The notes below the pieces were generated by a model. The model was not told the DNA's origin and ran no database searches. It worked only from the letters and a program-made list of their open reading frames with translations. This document shows, in pieces, positions 36,304-45,018 of a stretch of 64,000 nucleotides of DNA (positions within the stretch are counted from its first letter, which is position 1; each line of letters starts with the position of its first letter). Position numbers and translations under genes: made by a program. This DNA comes from Anaerolineaceae bacterium UBA1415 (GTDB lineage: Bacteria > Chloroflexota > Anaerolineae > Anaerolineales > Anaerolineaceae): positions 62,001 through 126,000 of the forward strand of contig DBPR01000021.1 of NCBI GenBank assembly GCA_002305635.1. Direction: 5' to 3'.

Positions 36304-36960
36304 ATGAATAAACTGATTAGCATGGAGGAAGCGGTAAACCTTGTTCGCGATGGCGATACCGTTATGGTTGGTGGCTTCCTCGGAGTTGGCACTCCAGAGC
36401 GCCTGATCGACGCATTGATCGAAAAAGGAGTTAAGGACCTTACACTGATCTGCAACGACACTGCTTTTGTTGATCGCGGCGTTGGAAAAATGGTCGTGGC
36501 CAAAATGTTCAAAAAGATCATGACCTCGCACATTGGAACCAACAAAGAAACCGGTCGGCAAATGCTGGAAGGCGAAACCGAAGTTGAACTGATCCCACAA
36601 GGAACTTTGGTCGAACAAATTCGTGCCGGTGGCTACGGCTTGGGTGGTGTACTAACCAAGACCGGATTAGGCACCGAAGTCGAAAAAGGTAAACTTACCA
36701 TCAATATCGATGGCCAAACCTACCTTCTCGAAAAGCCAATACGCGCCAATGTTGCCCTCCTGTTCGCTGAAAGAGCAGATGAGAAAGGCAATTTGACTTT
36801 CCATGGCGCCACCCGCAATTTCAACACTTACATGGGTACTGCTGCTGACATCTCTATTGTAGAAGCTCAGGAAATTGTGAAAGTTGGTGAGATCAATCCG
36901 GATGATGTCGTCGTCCCCGGCATCTTTGTAACCCATATCATTGATGGAGGTGCGCTATGA
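36304..36960 (+). CDS. atoD: Butyrate-acetoacetate CoA-transferase, alpha subunit
   Basis: 218 residues, family I CoA-transferase subunit A. The glycine-rich CoA-binding region is DTVMVGGFLGVGTPERLIDA and the C-terminal block includes FAERADEKGNLTFHGATRNF. In lysine fermentation it moves CoA from butyryl-CoA to acetoacetate, releasing butyrate and giving acetoacetyl-CoA. AAAGGTAGG precedes the ATG. The stop overlaps the beta-subunit start. Confidence 0.93.
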   Translation: MNKLISMEEAVNLVRDGDTVMVGGFLGVGTPERLIDALIEKGVKDLTLICNDTAFVDRGVGKMVVAKMFKKIMTSHIGTNKETGRQMLEGETEVELIPQGTLVEQIRAGGYGLGGVLTKTGLGTEVEKGKLTINIDGQTYLLEKPIRANVALLFAERADEKGNLTFHGATRNFNTYMGTAADISIVEAQEIVKVGEINPDDVVVPGIFVTHIIDGGAL

Positions 36961-37616
36961 TGGACAAACAACAAACTCAGGAATTCATTGCCAAACGTGT
37001 CGCCCTGGAATTAAATGATGGAGATCTGGTCAATCTGGGCATCGGCTTGCCAACGCTGGTGGCCAATTTTGTTCCTGAAGATCGGGAAGTTTACTTCCAG
37101 TCTGAGAATGGCTTTATTGGTCTGGGTCCTGTTCCAGCTGAAGATGCCGTAGACCCATGCATCGTTAACGCAGGAGCAATGCCCGTTACCATTCTGCCAG
37201 GCGGTAGTTTTTTTGATAGCGGCATGTCGTTCGGGATCATTCGCGGAGGACATGTGGACACAACAGTTCTTGGTGCCTTGCAGGTGGCTGAGAATGGCGA
37301 TATCGCCAACTACATGATCCCCGGGAAAATGGTGCCTGGTATGGGCGGCGCGATGGACCTTCTTAGTGGCGCTAAAAAGGTTATCGTTGCCATGGAACAT
37401 ACTGCCAAAGGCAACCATAAATTGCTCAAAGAATGTACCCTTCCCCTTACCGCTATCAATGCGGTAGATATGATCATTACTGAGATGGGTGTAATTGAGG
37501 TTACTCCTGTTGGATTTGTCTTGATCGAGCAAAATCCTGATTTTTCAATAGATGAAATAAAAGCTGCGACAGGTGCTGAGCTCATCATCAGTGAATCTCT
37601 AAAACCGATGGTTTAA
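36957..37616 (+). CDS. atoA: Butyrate-acetoacetate CoA-transferase, beta subunit
   Basis: 219 residues, family I subunit B. The catalytic glutamate is in the ENG loop, FQSENGFIGLGPVP, and VNLGIGLPTLVANF is the N-terminal signature. It forms a heteromer with the alpha subunit, which it overlaps at the ATG. It is the last gene of the lysine operon and is followed by a strong bidirectional terminator. Confidence 0.94.
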   Translation: MMDKQQTQEFIAKRVALELNDGDLVNLGIGLPTLVANFVPEDREVYFQSENGFIGLGPVPAEDAVDPCIVNAGAMPVTILPGGSFFDSGMSFGIIRGGHVDTTVLGALQVAENGDIANYMIPGKMVPGMGGAMDLLSGAKKVIVAMEHTAKGNHKLLKECTLPLTAINAVDMIITEMGVIEVTPVGFVLIEQNPDFSIDEIKAATGAELIISESLKPMV

Positions 37617-37631
37617 AGGCCAACTAATTCT

Positions 37632-37669
37632 AACAAAAACGGGCGTTACGATACGCCCGTTTTTGTTTA
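37632..37669. terminator. Bidirectional terminator between the two fermentation operons
   Basis: AACAAAAACGGGCGT pairs with ACGCCCGTTTTTGTT over 15 bases around loop TACGAT. T-tracts exist on both strands, suiting convergent atoA and etfA. Confidence 0.93.
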
Positions 37670-37709
37670 AGGTTTGTGATTGCAGAATTAACAAGCTTCG
37701 GGAAAAAGC

Positions 37710-38717
37710 TTATGCTCGTTCTTTCCTGATAGCTTCCGTCAATTTTGGCACGATCTTGAAGACATCGCCCACAATGCCAACATCCGCGATATTGAAGATC
37801 GGAGCGGTGGAATCGCTGTTGATCGCAATGATGAAGTCGGATTCTTCCATGCCCGCCATATGTTGAATGGCGCCGGAAATACCACAGGCGATATACAGGT
37901 TTGGCCGGACGGTCTTACCGGTTTGCCCAACCTGTCTGGCCTTATCCTGCCAACCAGCATCCACTGCCGCTCTTGAGCTGGCAACCTCACCGCCGAGGAC
38001 GTCCGCAAGCTCCTGCAAAATTTCGAAACCTTCCGGGCCTTTCATACCACGGCCGCCAGCGACAAGGATCTTGGCGTCCTGAATGTTATGTTTGGTAGAG
38101 GCCTCTTTTTTGATAATGTCCAAAATTTTTGTGTAGCAATCGTTCTCGACAAAATCCAACTCAAACCGGATCACTTCGCCACTGGCATTAGGATCAGGGA
38201 TGCGTTTGACGATGACACCAGGACGAACTGTGGCCATGACGGGTTGGAATTCAGGGCAAACAATTGTCGCCATCAGATTGCCGCCAAAGGCAGGTCTGGT
38301 CATCATGAAGCGCTTTGTTTCATCCTCAATGTCAAGTGCAGTACAATCAGCAGTCAGACCGGTATGGATGCGGCCGGCAATTCTGGGTGCAAGATCGCGC
38401 CCAATGCTGGTAGCGCCAAATATTGCGATCTGGGGCTTGTATTGCCTGATCATGGTTGAAATTGCGTGGGTATACGGTTCAGTTCGATATTGAGCAAGAG
38501 CAGGGTCTTCACAAAGGATGACTTTGTTGGCGCCATAGGAAAACAAGGGTTGAACCAGGTTCTCTACTTTGTCGCCCAACAGGAGCGCTACCACTTCACA
38601 TTCAAGTTTGGCGGCTAACTCGCGTGCTTTCGCGAGCAATTCAAACGATACAGGCGTGATTTGGTTATCCACCTGTTCAGCAAAAACAAATACAGAAGGA
38701 ACAACGTTTTCATCCAT
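37710..38717 (-). CDS. etfA: Electron-transfer flavoprotein alpha subunit
   Basis: 335 residues. The FAD-binding C-terminal signature is YIACGISGAIQHMAGMEES followed by IIAINSDSTAPIFNIADVGI, with GRGMKGPEGFEIL earlier. With EtfB it takes electrons to or from the acyl-CoA dehydrogenase encoded two genes upstream. The ATG at 38717 follows AAAGGG; a GTG five codons upstream would place that site inside the gene. It begins 11 bases after etfB. Confidence 0.95.
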   Translation of the reverse strand: MDENVVPSVFVFAEQVDNQITPVSFELLAKARELAAKLECEVVALLLGDKVENLVQPLFSYGANKVILCEDPALAQYRTEPYTHAISTMIRQYKPQIAIFGATSIGRDLAPRIAGRIHTGLTADCTALDIEDETKRFMMTRPAFGGNLMATIVCPEFQPVMATVRPGVIVKRIPDPNASGEVIRFELDFVENDCYTKILDIIKKEASTKHNIQDAKILVAGGRGMKGPEGFEILQELADVLGGEVASSRAAVDAGWQDKARQVGQTGKTVRPNLYIACGISGAIQHMAGMEESDFIIAINSDSTAPIFNIADVGIVGDVFKIVPKLTEAIRKERA

Positions 38718-38728
38718 ATCTCGCCCTT

Positions 38729-39511
38729 TCACAGAATATACTTTTCTTTTAGTTTTTCAACGATGTACTGAACCGATTCGTCGACATCTGTCTCGATCTT
38801 GGTTCCGGGTTGTTTCATCGTTTTTGGATAGGTTTGAACCACTTTGGTCGGTGAACCCTTTAGGCCGATGTTGCCATCGTCCACAGGAATATCATCGCGG
38901 CTCCAGCGGCCAATTTCTTTATTCCGCCAGGCATCAAAAATGCCGCCCGGGGTCATATAACGAGGTTGGTTAAGTTCGCTTAACGCGGTGACCAGCACGG
39001 GCATTTTTGCTTTCAGGATCTGGTAGCGATCTTCAAACTGGCGTTTGACAATGACTTCCCGACCCTCAACTTTGATCTCTTCAGCATAGCTGATATGAGG
39101 CACACCGAGGTGTTCCGCGATTTCAGGGCCAACCTGCGCGGTATCACCATCAATTGCCTGACGTCCGGCCAGGATCAGATCGTAATCTAACTTGGAAATA
39201 GCGGCAGCCAGAGTTGAGGAGGTAGCCCAGGTATCGGCACCACCAAATTTGCCATCAGAAACCAAATAGCCCTCATCGGCGCCCATCGCGAAAGCTTCAC
39301 GCAAAACCAATTCTGCTTGCAATGGGCCCATCGATAATGCGATAACCTTTGCTCCGAATTGCTCTTTCAAACGTAACGCTGCTTCCAAAGCGGCTTTGTC
39401 ATCCGGATTCATAATGGAAGGGACGCCCTGACGGATCAAAGTGCCCTTGACAGGATCGATACGAACTTCCTTGGTATCGGGGACTTGCTTGATACAAACA
39501 ACAATGTTCAT
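38729..39511 (-). CDS. etfB: Electron-transfer flavoprotein beta subunit
   Basis: 260 residues. The signature region IMNPDDKAALEAALRLKE and the long conserved AGRQAIDGDTAQVGPEIAEH resemble EtfB of anaerobes whose EtfAB-butyryl-CoA dehydrogenase complexes bifurcate electrons from NADH. Bifurcation here is inferred from resemblance and operon context, not proven. AAGGAGG precedes the ATG. Gene order acd-etfB-etfA is that of clostridial bcd operons. Confidence 0.95.
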   Translation of the reverse strand: MNIVVCIKQVPDTKEVRIDPVKGTLIRQGVPSIMNPDDKAALEAALRLKEQFGAKVIALSMGPLQAELVLREAFAMGADEGYLVSDGKFGGADTWATSSTLAAAISKLDYDLILAGRQAIDGDTAQVGPEIAEHLGVPHISYAEEIKVEGREVIVKRQFEDRYQILKAKMPVLVTALSELNQPRYMTPGGIFDAWRNKEIGRWSRDDIPVDDGNIGLKGSPTKVVQTYPKTMKQPGTKIETDVDESVQYIVEKLKEKYIL

Positions 39512-39520
39512 TTTGCCTCC

Positions 39521-40660
39521 TTACCTTAACAAACTTCCGGAAATAACCATCTTCATTACTTCGGAAGTCCCTTCATAGATTTCAGTAATTTTGGCATCTC
39601 GCATCATTCTCTCAACCTGGAAGCTCTGAATATATCCATATCCTCCATGGAGTTGAACACATTGGCGGGTAACTTCAGACGCTACTTGGGACGCCTTTAG
39701 TTTTGCCATGGCAGCTTCGACTGAATAGGGTTTGCCTGCATCTTTTAATAAGGCCGCATTGTAAACAAGGTAACGAACCGACTCGATGTCAGCCTTCATT
39801 TGAGCCAAAACAAACTGTGTGTTCTGGAAACCAGCGATCGGGCGATTAAATTGTTTACGTTCCTTGACGTAAGCAACCGTTCGATCAAGCGCGCCTTCGG
39901 CAATACCCAAAGCCTGGGCGCCGATCCCGATGCGGCCGCCGTCCAACGTGGACATAGCGATTCCAAAGCCTTTGCCTTCTCTTCCCAGAAGGTTATTAAC
40001 AGGAATGCGGCAATTTTCAAATATCAGTTCACAGGTGCTTGAACCTCGGATACCCATTTTCTTCTCAGGTAATCCAAACGAGAAGCCGGGGGTACCTTTT
40101 TCGACGATAAAAGCTGAAATGCCGCGCGTCCCAGCTGATTTATCGGTCATTGCAAAAACGACATAAATATCAGCAACTTCAGCGTTCGTAATGAAGATCT
40201 TGGTGCCATTCAGAACCCATTCATCGCCATCGCGAACAGCTTTGGTTTGCTGACCGGCAGCGTCAGTACCAGCCTCCGGTTCAGTAAGGGCAAAAGAACC
40301 CAGCTTTGTTCCGTCCGCAAGGGGTCGCAGGAACTTTTCTTTCTGTTGTGGTGTTCCGTTCTGGAAAATTGCGTCAGCAGCCAGGGAGGTATGGGCCGAA
40401 AGGATCACTGCGGTGGTTCCGCAATACTTTGCGAACTCTTCCACAGCCAGCACGTACGTCAGGGTATCACAGCCCTGTCCTCCCATCTCTCGCGGAAACG
40501 GGATGCCCATAAAACCTGTGGATTGCATTTTCCGAACTGTTTCCCATGGGAAACGGTGGTTTTCATCGGTTTCTTCAGCCCAGGGTTCAATTTCATTTAT
40601 GGCAAAATCATGAAAAAGTTGCTTTGCCATTAAATGCTCTTTAGACATATTAAAATCCAT
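39521..40660 (-). CDS. Butyryl-CoA-type acyl-CoA dehydrogenase
   Basis: 379 residues. Reduces crotonyl-CoA to butyryl-CoA (or the reverse) with FAD. Blocks: GCDTLTYVLAVEEFAKYC, FALTEPEAGTDAAGQQTKAV, the second signature QLHGGYGYIQSFQVERMMRD, and the catalytic Glu in the final KITEIYEGTSEVMKMVIS. The start at 40660 (MDFNMSK) lies after GGAAAGGAAG. It begins 49 bases after the hbd stop and ends 9 bases before etfB. Confidence 0.94.
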   Translation of the reverse strand: MDFNMSKEHLMAKQLFHDFAINEIEPWAEETDENHRFPWETVRKMQSTGFMGIPFPREMGGQGCDTLTYVLAVEEFAKYCGTTAVILSAHTSLAADAIFQNGTPQQKEKFLRPLADGTKLGSFALTEPEAGTDAAGQQTKAVRDGDEWVLNGTKIFITNAEVADIYVVFAMTDKSAGTRGISAFIVEKGTPGFSFGLPEKKMGIRGSSTCELIFENCRIPVNNLLGREGKGFGIAMSTLDGGRIGIGAQALGIAEGALDRTVAYVKERKQFNRPIAGFQNTQFVLAQMKADIESVRYLVYNAALLKDAGKPYSVEAAMAKLKASQVASEVTRQCVQLHGGYGYIQSFQVERMMRDAKITEIYEGTSEVMKMVISGSLLR

Positions 40661-40709
40661 ATCTCTTCCTTTCCGCGGTAACAACACCTAAGAATGTTGA
40701 CTCCATTCT

Positions 40710-41546
40710 TTATGAATATTTATAAAAACCTTCGCCGGTTTTCCTTCCGAGTTTTCCACCGCGAACCATTTTTCGCAGCAATGGATGAGGACGATACTTG
40801 TCTTCACCAGTCTCTTTTTGTAAGACTTCCATAATGGCAAGACAAACGTCCAAACCGATCAGGTCACCCAGTTCCAGCGGGCCCATGGGATGATTGGCTC
40901 CCAGTTTCATGGCGGTGTCAATGCCCTCGGCGCTGGCGAGTCCGTCCGCATAGATCGCGATGCCTTCGTTTACCAATGGGACCAAAATCCGGTTGACAAC
41001 GAAGCCAGCAGCTTCTTTCACCTGAACCGGGGTTTTCCCGAGCTCCGTGGCAATAGCGGTGACTTTATCAACAACTTCCTGAGGGGTGGACAAACCGGGG
41101 ATAATTTCCACCAGTTTCATCACGGGAGCCGGATTAAAGAAATGCATTCCAACCAAATGATGATTGAGGCCCTGGGCCATTTCCGTAATTGACAGTGAAG
41201 AAGTGTTGCTCGCGAGGATACAATCAGGCCCAACGATCGCGTCCAACTGTTTGAAAGTTTCTTTTTTGATTGAGATTTCTTCCAAAACAGCTTCAACGAT
41301 CAAATCACGATCGGCACAATCGGCCAGCAAACCAACTTTTATACGCCCATTGATCTGATCGGCTACAGCCTGATCCAGCTTACCGCGTTCTACCCGACTC
41401 TGAAGTCCTTTCGCGATTCTTTGTTGACCTTTTTGCGCAAGTTCGAGGGTGATATCGGTTAGGATAACGTCATATCCTTCCGTTTGAGCAAATGCCTGAG
41501 CGATACCGCTGCCCATTGTTCCTGCACCAATAACTGCTACTTTCAT
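40710..41546 (-). CDS. hbd: 3-Hydroxybutyryl-CoA dehydrogenase
   Basis: 278 residues. Reduces acetoacetyl-CoA to 3-hydroxybutyryl-CoA with NAD(P)H. The Rossmann motif is [19 protein letters not shown], the catalytic histidine is in [18 protein letters not shown] and the C-terminal domain includes [27 protein letters not shown] precedes the ATG. It is not needed for the lysine route itself but completes a path from acetyl-CoA to butyrate. Confidence 0.96.
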   Translation of the reverse strand: MKVAVIGAGTMGSGIAQAFAQTEGYDVILTDITLELAQKGQQRIAKGLQSRVERGKLDQAVADQINGRIKVGLLADCADRDLIVEAVLEEISIKKETFKQLDAIVGPDCILASNTSSLSITEMAQGLNHHLVGMHFFNPAPVMKLVEIIPGLSTPQEVVDKVTAIATELGKTPVQVKEAAGFVVNRILVPLVNEGIAIYADGLASAEGIDTAMKLGANHPMGPLELGDLIGLDVCLAIMEVLQKETGEDKYRPHPLLRKMVRGGKLGRKTGEGFYKYS

Positions 41547-41568
41547 AAATTCTCCTTTTTAAATTTTT

Positions 41569-41590
41569 AGCCTGACTTTTGAGTCAGGCT
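41569..41590. other. Perfect hairpin between crt and hbd
   Basis: AGCCTGAC and GTCAGGCT flank TTTTGA. On the transcribed (minus) strand no T-run follows, so it is not a classical terminator. It may act as an mRNA-stabilising or processing element in the six-gene operon. Confidence 0.6.
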
Positions 41591-41600
41591 GTTGGTTTCA

Positions 41601-42380
41601 TTATTTATTCTTAAAGACCTTTTCTTTTCGCTTTTCAAGGAAAGCTCTCATGCCTTCTTTTTGGTCCTCACTGGCAAAGCAGGCGCCGAAAAGTCCGATC
41701 TCATGATCAATTGCCTTATCGATGGTCATATCCAGACCCTCATTGACCGCTTTTTTAATATTGCGGATTGCGATGGGTGCCTGACCGGCAATGCGCATGG
41801 CCATTTTGGTTGCTTCGGTCATCAGGTCCGCAATGGGATAGACCGCGCTGACCAACCCGATCTGGAGTGCTTCATCAGCCTTGATGTTGCGGCAGGTATA
41901 AAGGATCTCCTTGGCTTTTGAGGTGGAACCGATCAAGCGTGCCAGGCGTTGTGTGCCGCCAAAACCAGGGGTGATGCCCAGGCCGGCTTCTGGCTGTCCG
42001 AAAACCGCGTTTTCGGAGCAAATGCGGATATCGCAGCTCATGGCCAGTTCATTACCGCCGCCCAAAGCAAAACCATTGATGGCAGCAATGACAGGTACCG
42101 GGAAGCTTTCGATCTTCCTGAAAAGATCATTCCCAGTTTTACCGAATGTTTTGCCCTGTTCCTCATTCATGTCGCTCATTTCAGCAACATCCGCGCCAGC
42201 GATGAACGATTTTTCACCGGCTCCGGTAATGACCAGACAGCGGATCTGTTCAAGATCGACCTGGTCCAAAACCTGATCCAGTTCTTTCAATACCGCGCTG
42301 TTCAGCGCGTTGAGTGCTTCGGGACGATCAATGGTGATCTGACCTACTGCACCGTTTACTTCATATCTCACATTCGTCAC
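41601..42380 (-). CDS. crt: Enoyl-CoA hydratase / crotonase
   Basis: 259 residues, crotonase family. Interconverts 3-hydroxybutyryl-CoA and crotonyl-CoA. The oxyanion-hole and catalytic segments are GEKSFIAGADVAEMSDM and INGFALGGGNELAMSCDIRI followed by GQPEAGLGITPGFGGTQRLA, containing the two expected glutamates. Translation most likely starts at the GTG at 42380, which has GGAGG (plus-strand CCTCC 42388-42392) upstream and lies just after the thiolase stop. Confidence 0.95.
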   Translation of the reverse strand: MTNVRYEVNGAVGQITIDRPEALNALNSAVLKELDQVLDQVDLEQIRCLVITGAGEKSFIAGADVAEMSDMNEEQGKTFGKTGNDLFRKIESFPVPVIAAINGFALGGGNELAMSCDIRICSENAVFGQPEAGLGITPGFGGTQRLARLIGSTSKAKEILYTCRNIKADEALQIGLVSAVYPIADLMTEATKMAMRIAGQAPIAIRNIKKAVNEGLDMTIDKAIDHEIGLFGACFASEDQKEGMRAFLEKRKEKVFKNK

Positions 42381-42382
42381 TT

Positions 42383-43573
42383 TTATTCCTCCGGTTTTTC
42401 GATGGCAGTGGCGCAACCCATCCCACCGCCAATACAGAGCGTAGCCAATCCCAGCTTCGCATCGGGTCTGCGCTTCATTTCATGGATCAATGAGACCAGA
42501 ATTCGACATCCTGAAGCACCGATAGGATGACCCAAAGCGATCGCACCGCCATTGACATTTACCTTATTTGTATCCAATCCCAGATCGCGTAATACAGCAA
42601 GAGATTGTGAAGCGAACGCTTCATTGGCTTCGATCAGGTCGAAATCAGCAACTGAGATACCAAGCTTTTCGACTAATTTTTTTGTTGCAGCAACAGGTCC
42701 GATACCCATGATCGAAGGTTCTACTCCTTCCAGCGCTGAACCGAGCCAGATCGCCTCGGGCGTCACGCCCAATTCACGTGCTTTTTCTTCGCTCATCACC
42801 ACAACTGCGGCAGCACCATCATTGATGGATGAAGCATTACCTGCTGTAACAATACCGTCAGATTTAAAAGCTGGTTTAAGTTTGCTCAAACCCTCAGCGG
42901 TCGCATCACCGCGGATGCCTTCATCTTCAAGAAAATCGACGATATCGCGCTTCACGCGTACCTGAACCGGTACGATTTCATCCACAAACTTGCCTTCAGC
43001 CTGGGCTTTGGCGGCTTTTTGTTGAGAATAGGCTGAAAATTCGTCAAGTTCTTCGCGGGTCAAACCCCACTGCTCAGCAACGTTTTCAGCAGTAATGCCC
43101 ATATGCATCTGACTGAAAGCATCCGTCAAACCATCGTTGACCATCGTATCAATCAATTTTCCGTCGCCCAAACGATAGCCCGCACGAGCCTGAGGTAAAG
43201 CATACGCAGCAGCAGACATATTTTCCATTCCACCAGCTACGACAACATCAGCTTCACCTAAAAGGATCATCCTGGCAGCCATATTAACAGCTTCGAGTCC
43301 GGATCCACAGACTACATTTATGGTCATAGCGGGCGATTCTACCGGAATTCCAGCATTCACAGATGCCTGTCGGGCAACGTTTTGCCCTTGCGCGGACTGG
43401 AGAATACAGCCCATATAAACCATATCCACATCAGAGGGGTGAATCCCTGCCCGACGGATGGCTTCGCGAATAACGGTTTCGCCAAGTTTGGCAACAGGGA
43501 CAGTGGCAAGCATGCCACTCATTTTTCCGATCGCGGTTCGACACGACCCAGCAATGACGACTTTTTTGTTCAT
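42383..43573 (-). CDS. thlA: Acetyl-CoA C-acetyltransferase (thiolase)
   Basis: 396 residues. Cleaves or forms acetoacetyl-CoA. The nucleophilic cysteine is in INVVCGSGLEAVNMAARMI, with NVNGGAIALGHPIGASGCRI and the second Cys in LGLATLCIGGGMGCATAIEK. In lysine fermentation it splits acetoacetyl-CoA into two acetyl-CoA. The ATG at 43573 follows AAAGGG; the upstream extension has no support. It is the first gene of the six-gene minus-strand operon, preceded by about 270 bases without a gene. Confidence 0.95.
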   Translation of the reverse strand: MNKKVVIAGSCRTAIGKMSGMLATVPVAKLGETVIREAIRRAGIHPSDVDMVYMGCILQSAQGQNVARQASVNAGIPVESPAMTINVVCGSGLEAVNMAARMILLGEADVVVAGGMENMSAAAYALPQARAGYRLGDGKLIDTMVNDGLTDAFSQMHMGITAENVAEQWGLTREELDEFSAYSQQKAAKAQAEGKFVDEIVPVQVRVKRDIVDFLEDEGIRGDATAEGLSKLKPAFKSDGIVTAGNASSINDGAAAVVVMSEEKARELGVTPEAIWLGSALEGVEPSIMGIGPVAATKKLVEKLGISVADFDLIEANEAFASQSLAVLRDLGLDTNKVNVNGGAIALGHPIGASGCRILVSLIHEMKRRPDAKLGLATLCIGGGMGCATAIEKPEE

Positions 43574-43841
43574 GGAAATTACCCTTTCTTTTAAGGTCTG
43601 AGGGGAAGTTTTTGGCAGAAACAAACGCAGCTAAAAAAAGGCGAGTAGCTATCTGCCTCCCAGACCGAATTGTTTGACTGTATTATCTCATAAAAACTGT
43701 TCTTTAGCCTTCCCGATTTTTGTGAGAAAGCCTTAAATAGGCATTTTATAATTATGCTAAAATATTTGTGGTTCTCTATTCCCAACCCGTCTACAATAGA
43801 CTTTCCTTTTGGGAATTCTTGTCGCTTCATAAGAGGATAAA

Positions 43842-44873
43842 ATGATGAAAATTAAAAAGATTTTCTTTCTGATTGGCTTGGTTACCATGATCAGTTCCTG
43901 TCAAATCCAGCAAGCTACTGAAATTACCGCTGAAACCGACCTGATCGTTAGCGATAGTCCTGCAGCAATCCAAATCCGGACGATCGAGTCAGTCCTCACT
44001 TTTACCGCTGAACCAAGCAAGACCAGGACCCCGCGGATCACCAATACGCCCTTTCCCAGTAAAACACCCAGCCAAACTCCCACACAGGGCCCAAGCCCGA
44101 CGCATCGGCCTGAAATCACTTATTCTGTCATCAGGCCGACGGAAGCCGGTCATGTCGATATCCAGGCAACCTACACCGCCATAGCAGCTGACTATGACAA
44201 TCTCATGGCAACCATGCTCCCGCCGATTGCGGCCTGTGAGTCGGCTCCCCGTGAGTTGGGATGGCGTGAGTATCGCATTGATGAGATTGGCCTGACAATG
44301 CAATTGCCACAGGATTGGTCAGATATGGATTACAGAACCTATAAACCCAATCAGAGCAACATGTTCAAGGTGAAAAACTATGGGGTTATGACCAGCAGTG
44401 CCATGGTTGCGCACGAAGGCATCATCATGCATATCTGGCATGAAACAGAACTCGACCTGATCCCATTCATCAAGGAATTGCGTGATTGGGGAGCCAAAAA
44501 AGACGGCATGTACGCTGCCAGTTTTTCACCGCTGCCCCATGAAAACTCGCTGGTCAACGGCCATCCGGCATCGATTGCTTACATCCCTGTCTATGACTTC
44601 GGCGAGCTTCCTGGTGATAGCTCCTGGGCACGCTTCGTTACGGTGACCAAAATCGGGGAATATGTGATCATGATCGAGTATGAACTTCGACGCGGCTATG
44701 ACCCGACTGAAACCATGACAAGTATTCTTTCAAGTTTGTCTATTGATGGCGTTGCAGGCGGAGAAACCCAGATCAGCAAGGTCGTCCTCTGTCAGATGAT
44801 CACCTACTCCTGTCTTGATATTTGTCATTTCACCCCTGATGAAATGATGGATGACAATATTTTCCGACCCTAA
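43842..44873 (+). CDS. Lipoprotein with Thr/Pro-rich linker, unknown function
   Basis: 343 residues. Signal peptide ending in lipobox MISSC (Cys20). A low-complexity linker of Thr, Pro, Ser and Lys repeats (about 65-100, TNTPFPSKTPSQTPTQGPSP) separates the anchor from a globular domain that starts near residue 130. That domain has LGWREYRIDEIGLTMQLPQD and a Cys pair near the C terminus (VVLCQMITYSCLDICHF). The linker style is frequent in Chloroflexota surface proteins. AGAGGA precedes the ATG. No relation to its neighbours is visible. Confidence 0.85.
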   Translation: MMKIKKIFFLIGLVTMISSCQIQQATEITAETDLIVSDSPAAIQIRTIESVLTFTAEPSKTRTPRITNTPFPSKTPSQTPTQGPSPTHRPEITYSVIRPTEAGHVDIQATYTAIAADYDNLMATMLPPIAACESAPRELGWREYRIDEIGLTMQLPQDWSDMDYRTYKPNQSNMFKVKNYGVMTSSAMVAHEGIIMHIWHETELDLIPFIKELRDWGAKKDGMYAASFSPLPHENSLVNGHPASIAYIPVYDFGELPGDSSWARFVTVTKIGEYVIMIEYELRRGYDPTETMTSILSSLSIDGVAGGETQISKVVLCQMITYSCLDICHFTPDEMMDDNIFRP

Positions 44874-44878
44874 CTAAA

Positions 44879-44913
44879 AAACTCCTGCTTGTCCGGATTG
44901 GGCAAGCAGAAGT
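44879..44913. other. Hairpin after the lipoprotein gene, weak terminator
   Basis: CTGCTTG and CAAGCAG enclose TCCGGATTGGG, extended by ACT/AGT. On the plus strand no T-run follows; on the minus strand six T follow. It may end plus-strand transcription inefficiently ahead of the SOS promoter. Confidence 0.4.
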
Positions 44914-44983
44914 TCCCAATCTTCTAAGAAAAATTGGGATATTGCAGTACCTCCTCCAAGGGCGGGTTGAAGGGAAAGAATTC

Positions 44984-45012
44984 TTGACATTAGAACGCAT
45001 GTTCTATATAAT
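44984..45012 (+). promoter_or_regulatory. Strong sigma70-type promoter of the PolB cassette
   Basis: Consensus TTGACA (44984-44989) and TATAAT (45007-45012) at the optimal 17-base spacing. This is the best promoter match in the window. The -10 ends six bases before the first ATG, so transcription should begin at or beside the start codon, giving a leaderless message. Confidence 0.88.
44991..45006 (+). promoter_or_regulatory. LexA/SOS-box-like operator within the promoter spacer
   Basis: TAGAACGCATGTTCTA contains GAAC-N4-GTTC, the core of Gram-positive LexA (DinR) boxes, with six-base arms in perfect inverted symmetry. It fills the spacer between -35 and -10, where a bound repressor would block polymerase. 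A further GAAC half-site occurs at 45015-45018. LexA itself is not encoded in this window. Confidence 0.82.
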
Positions 45013-45018
45013 TAGAAC

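Noticed and set aside
41569..41590. Hairpin between crt and hbd as a terminator
   Set aside because: The transcribed strand has A-rich sequence, not T, after the stem. I list it only as a hairpin.
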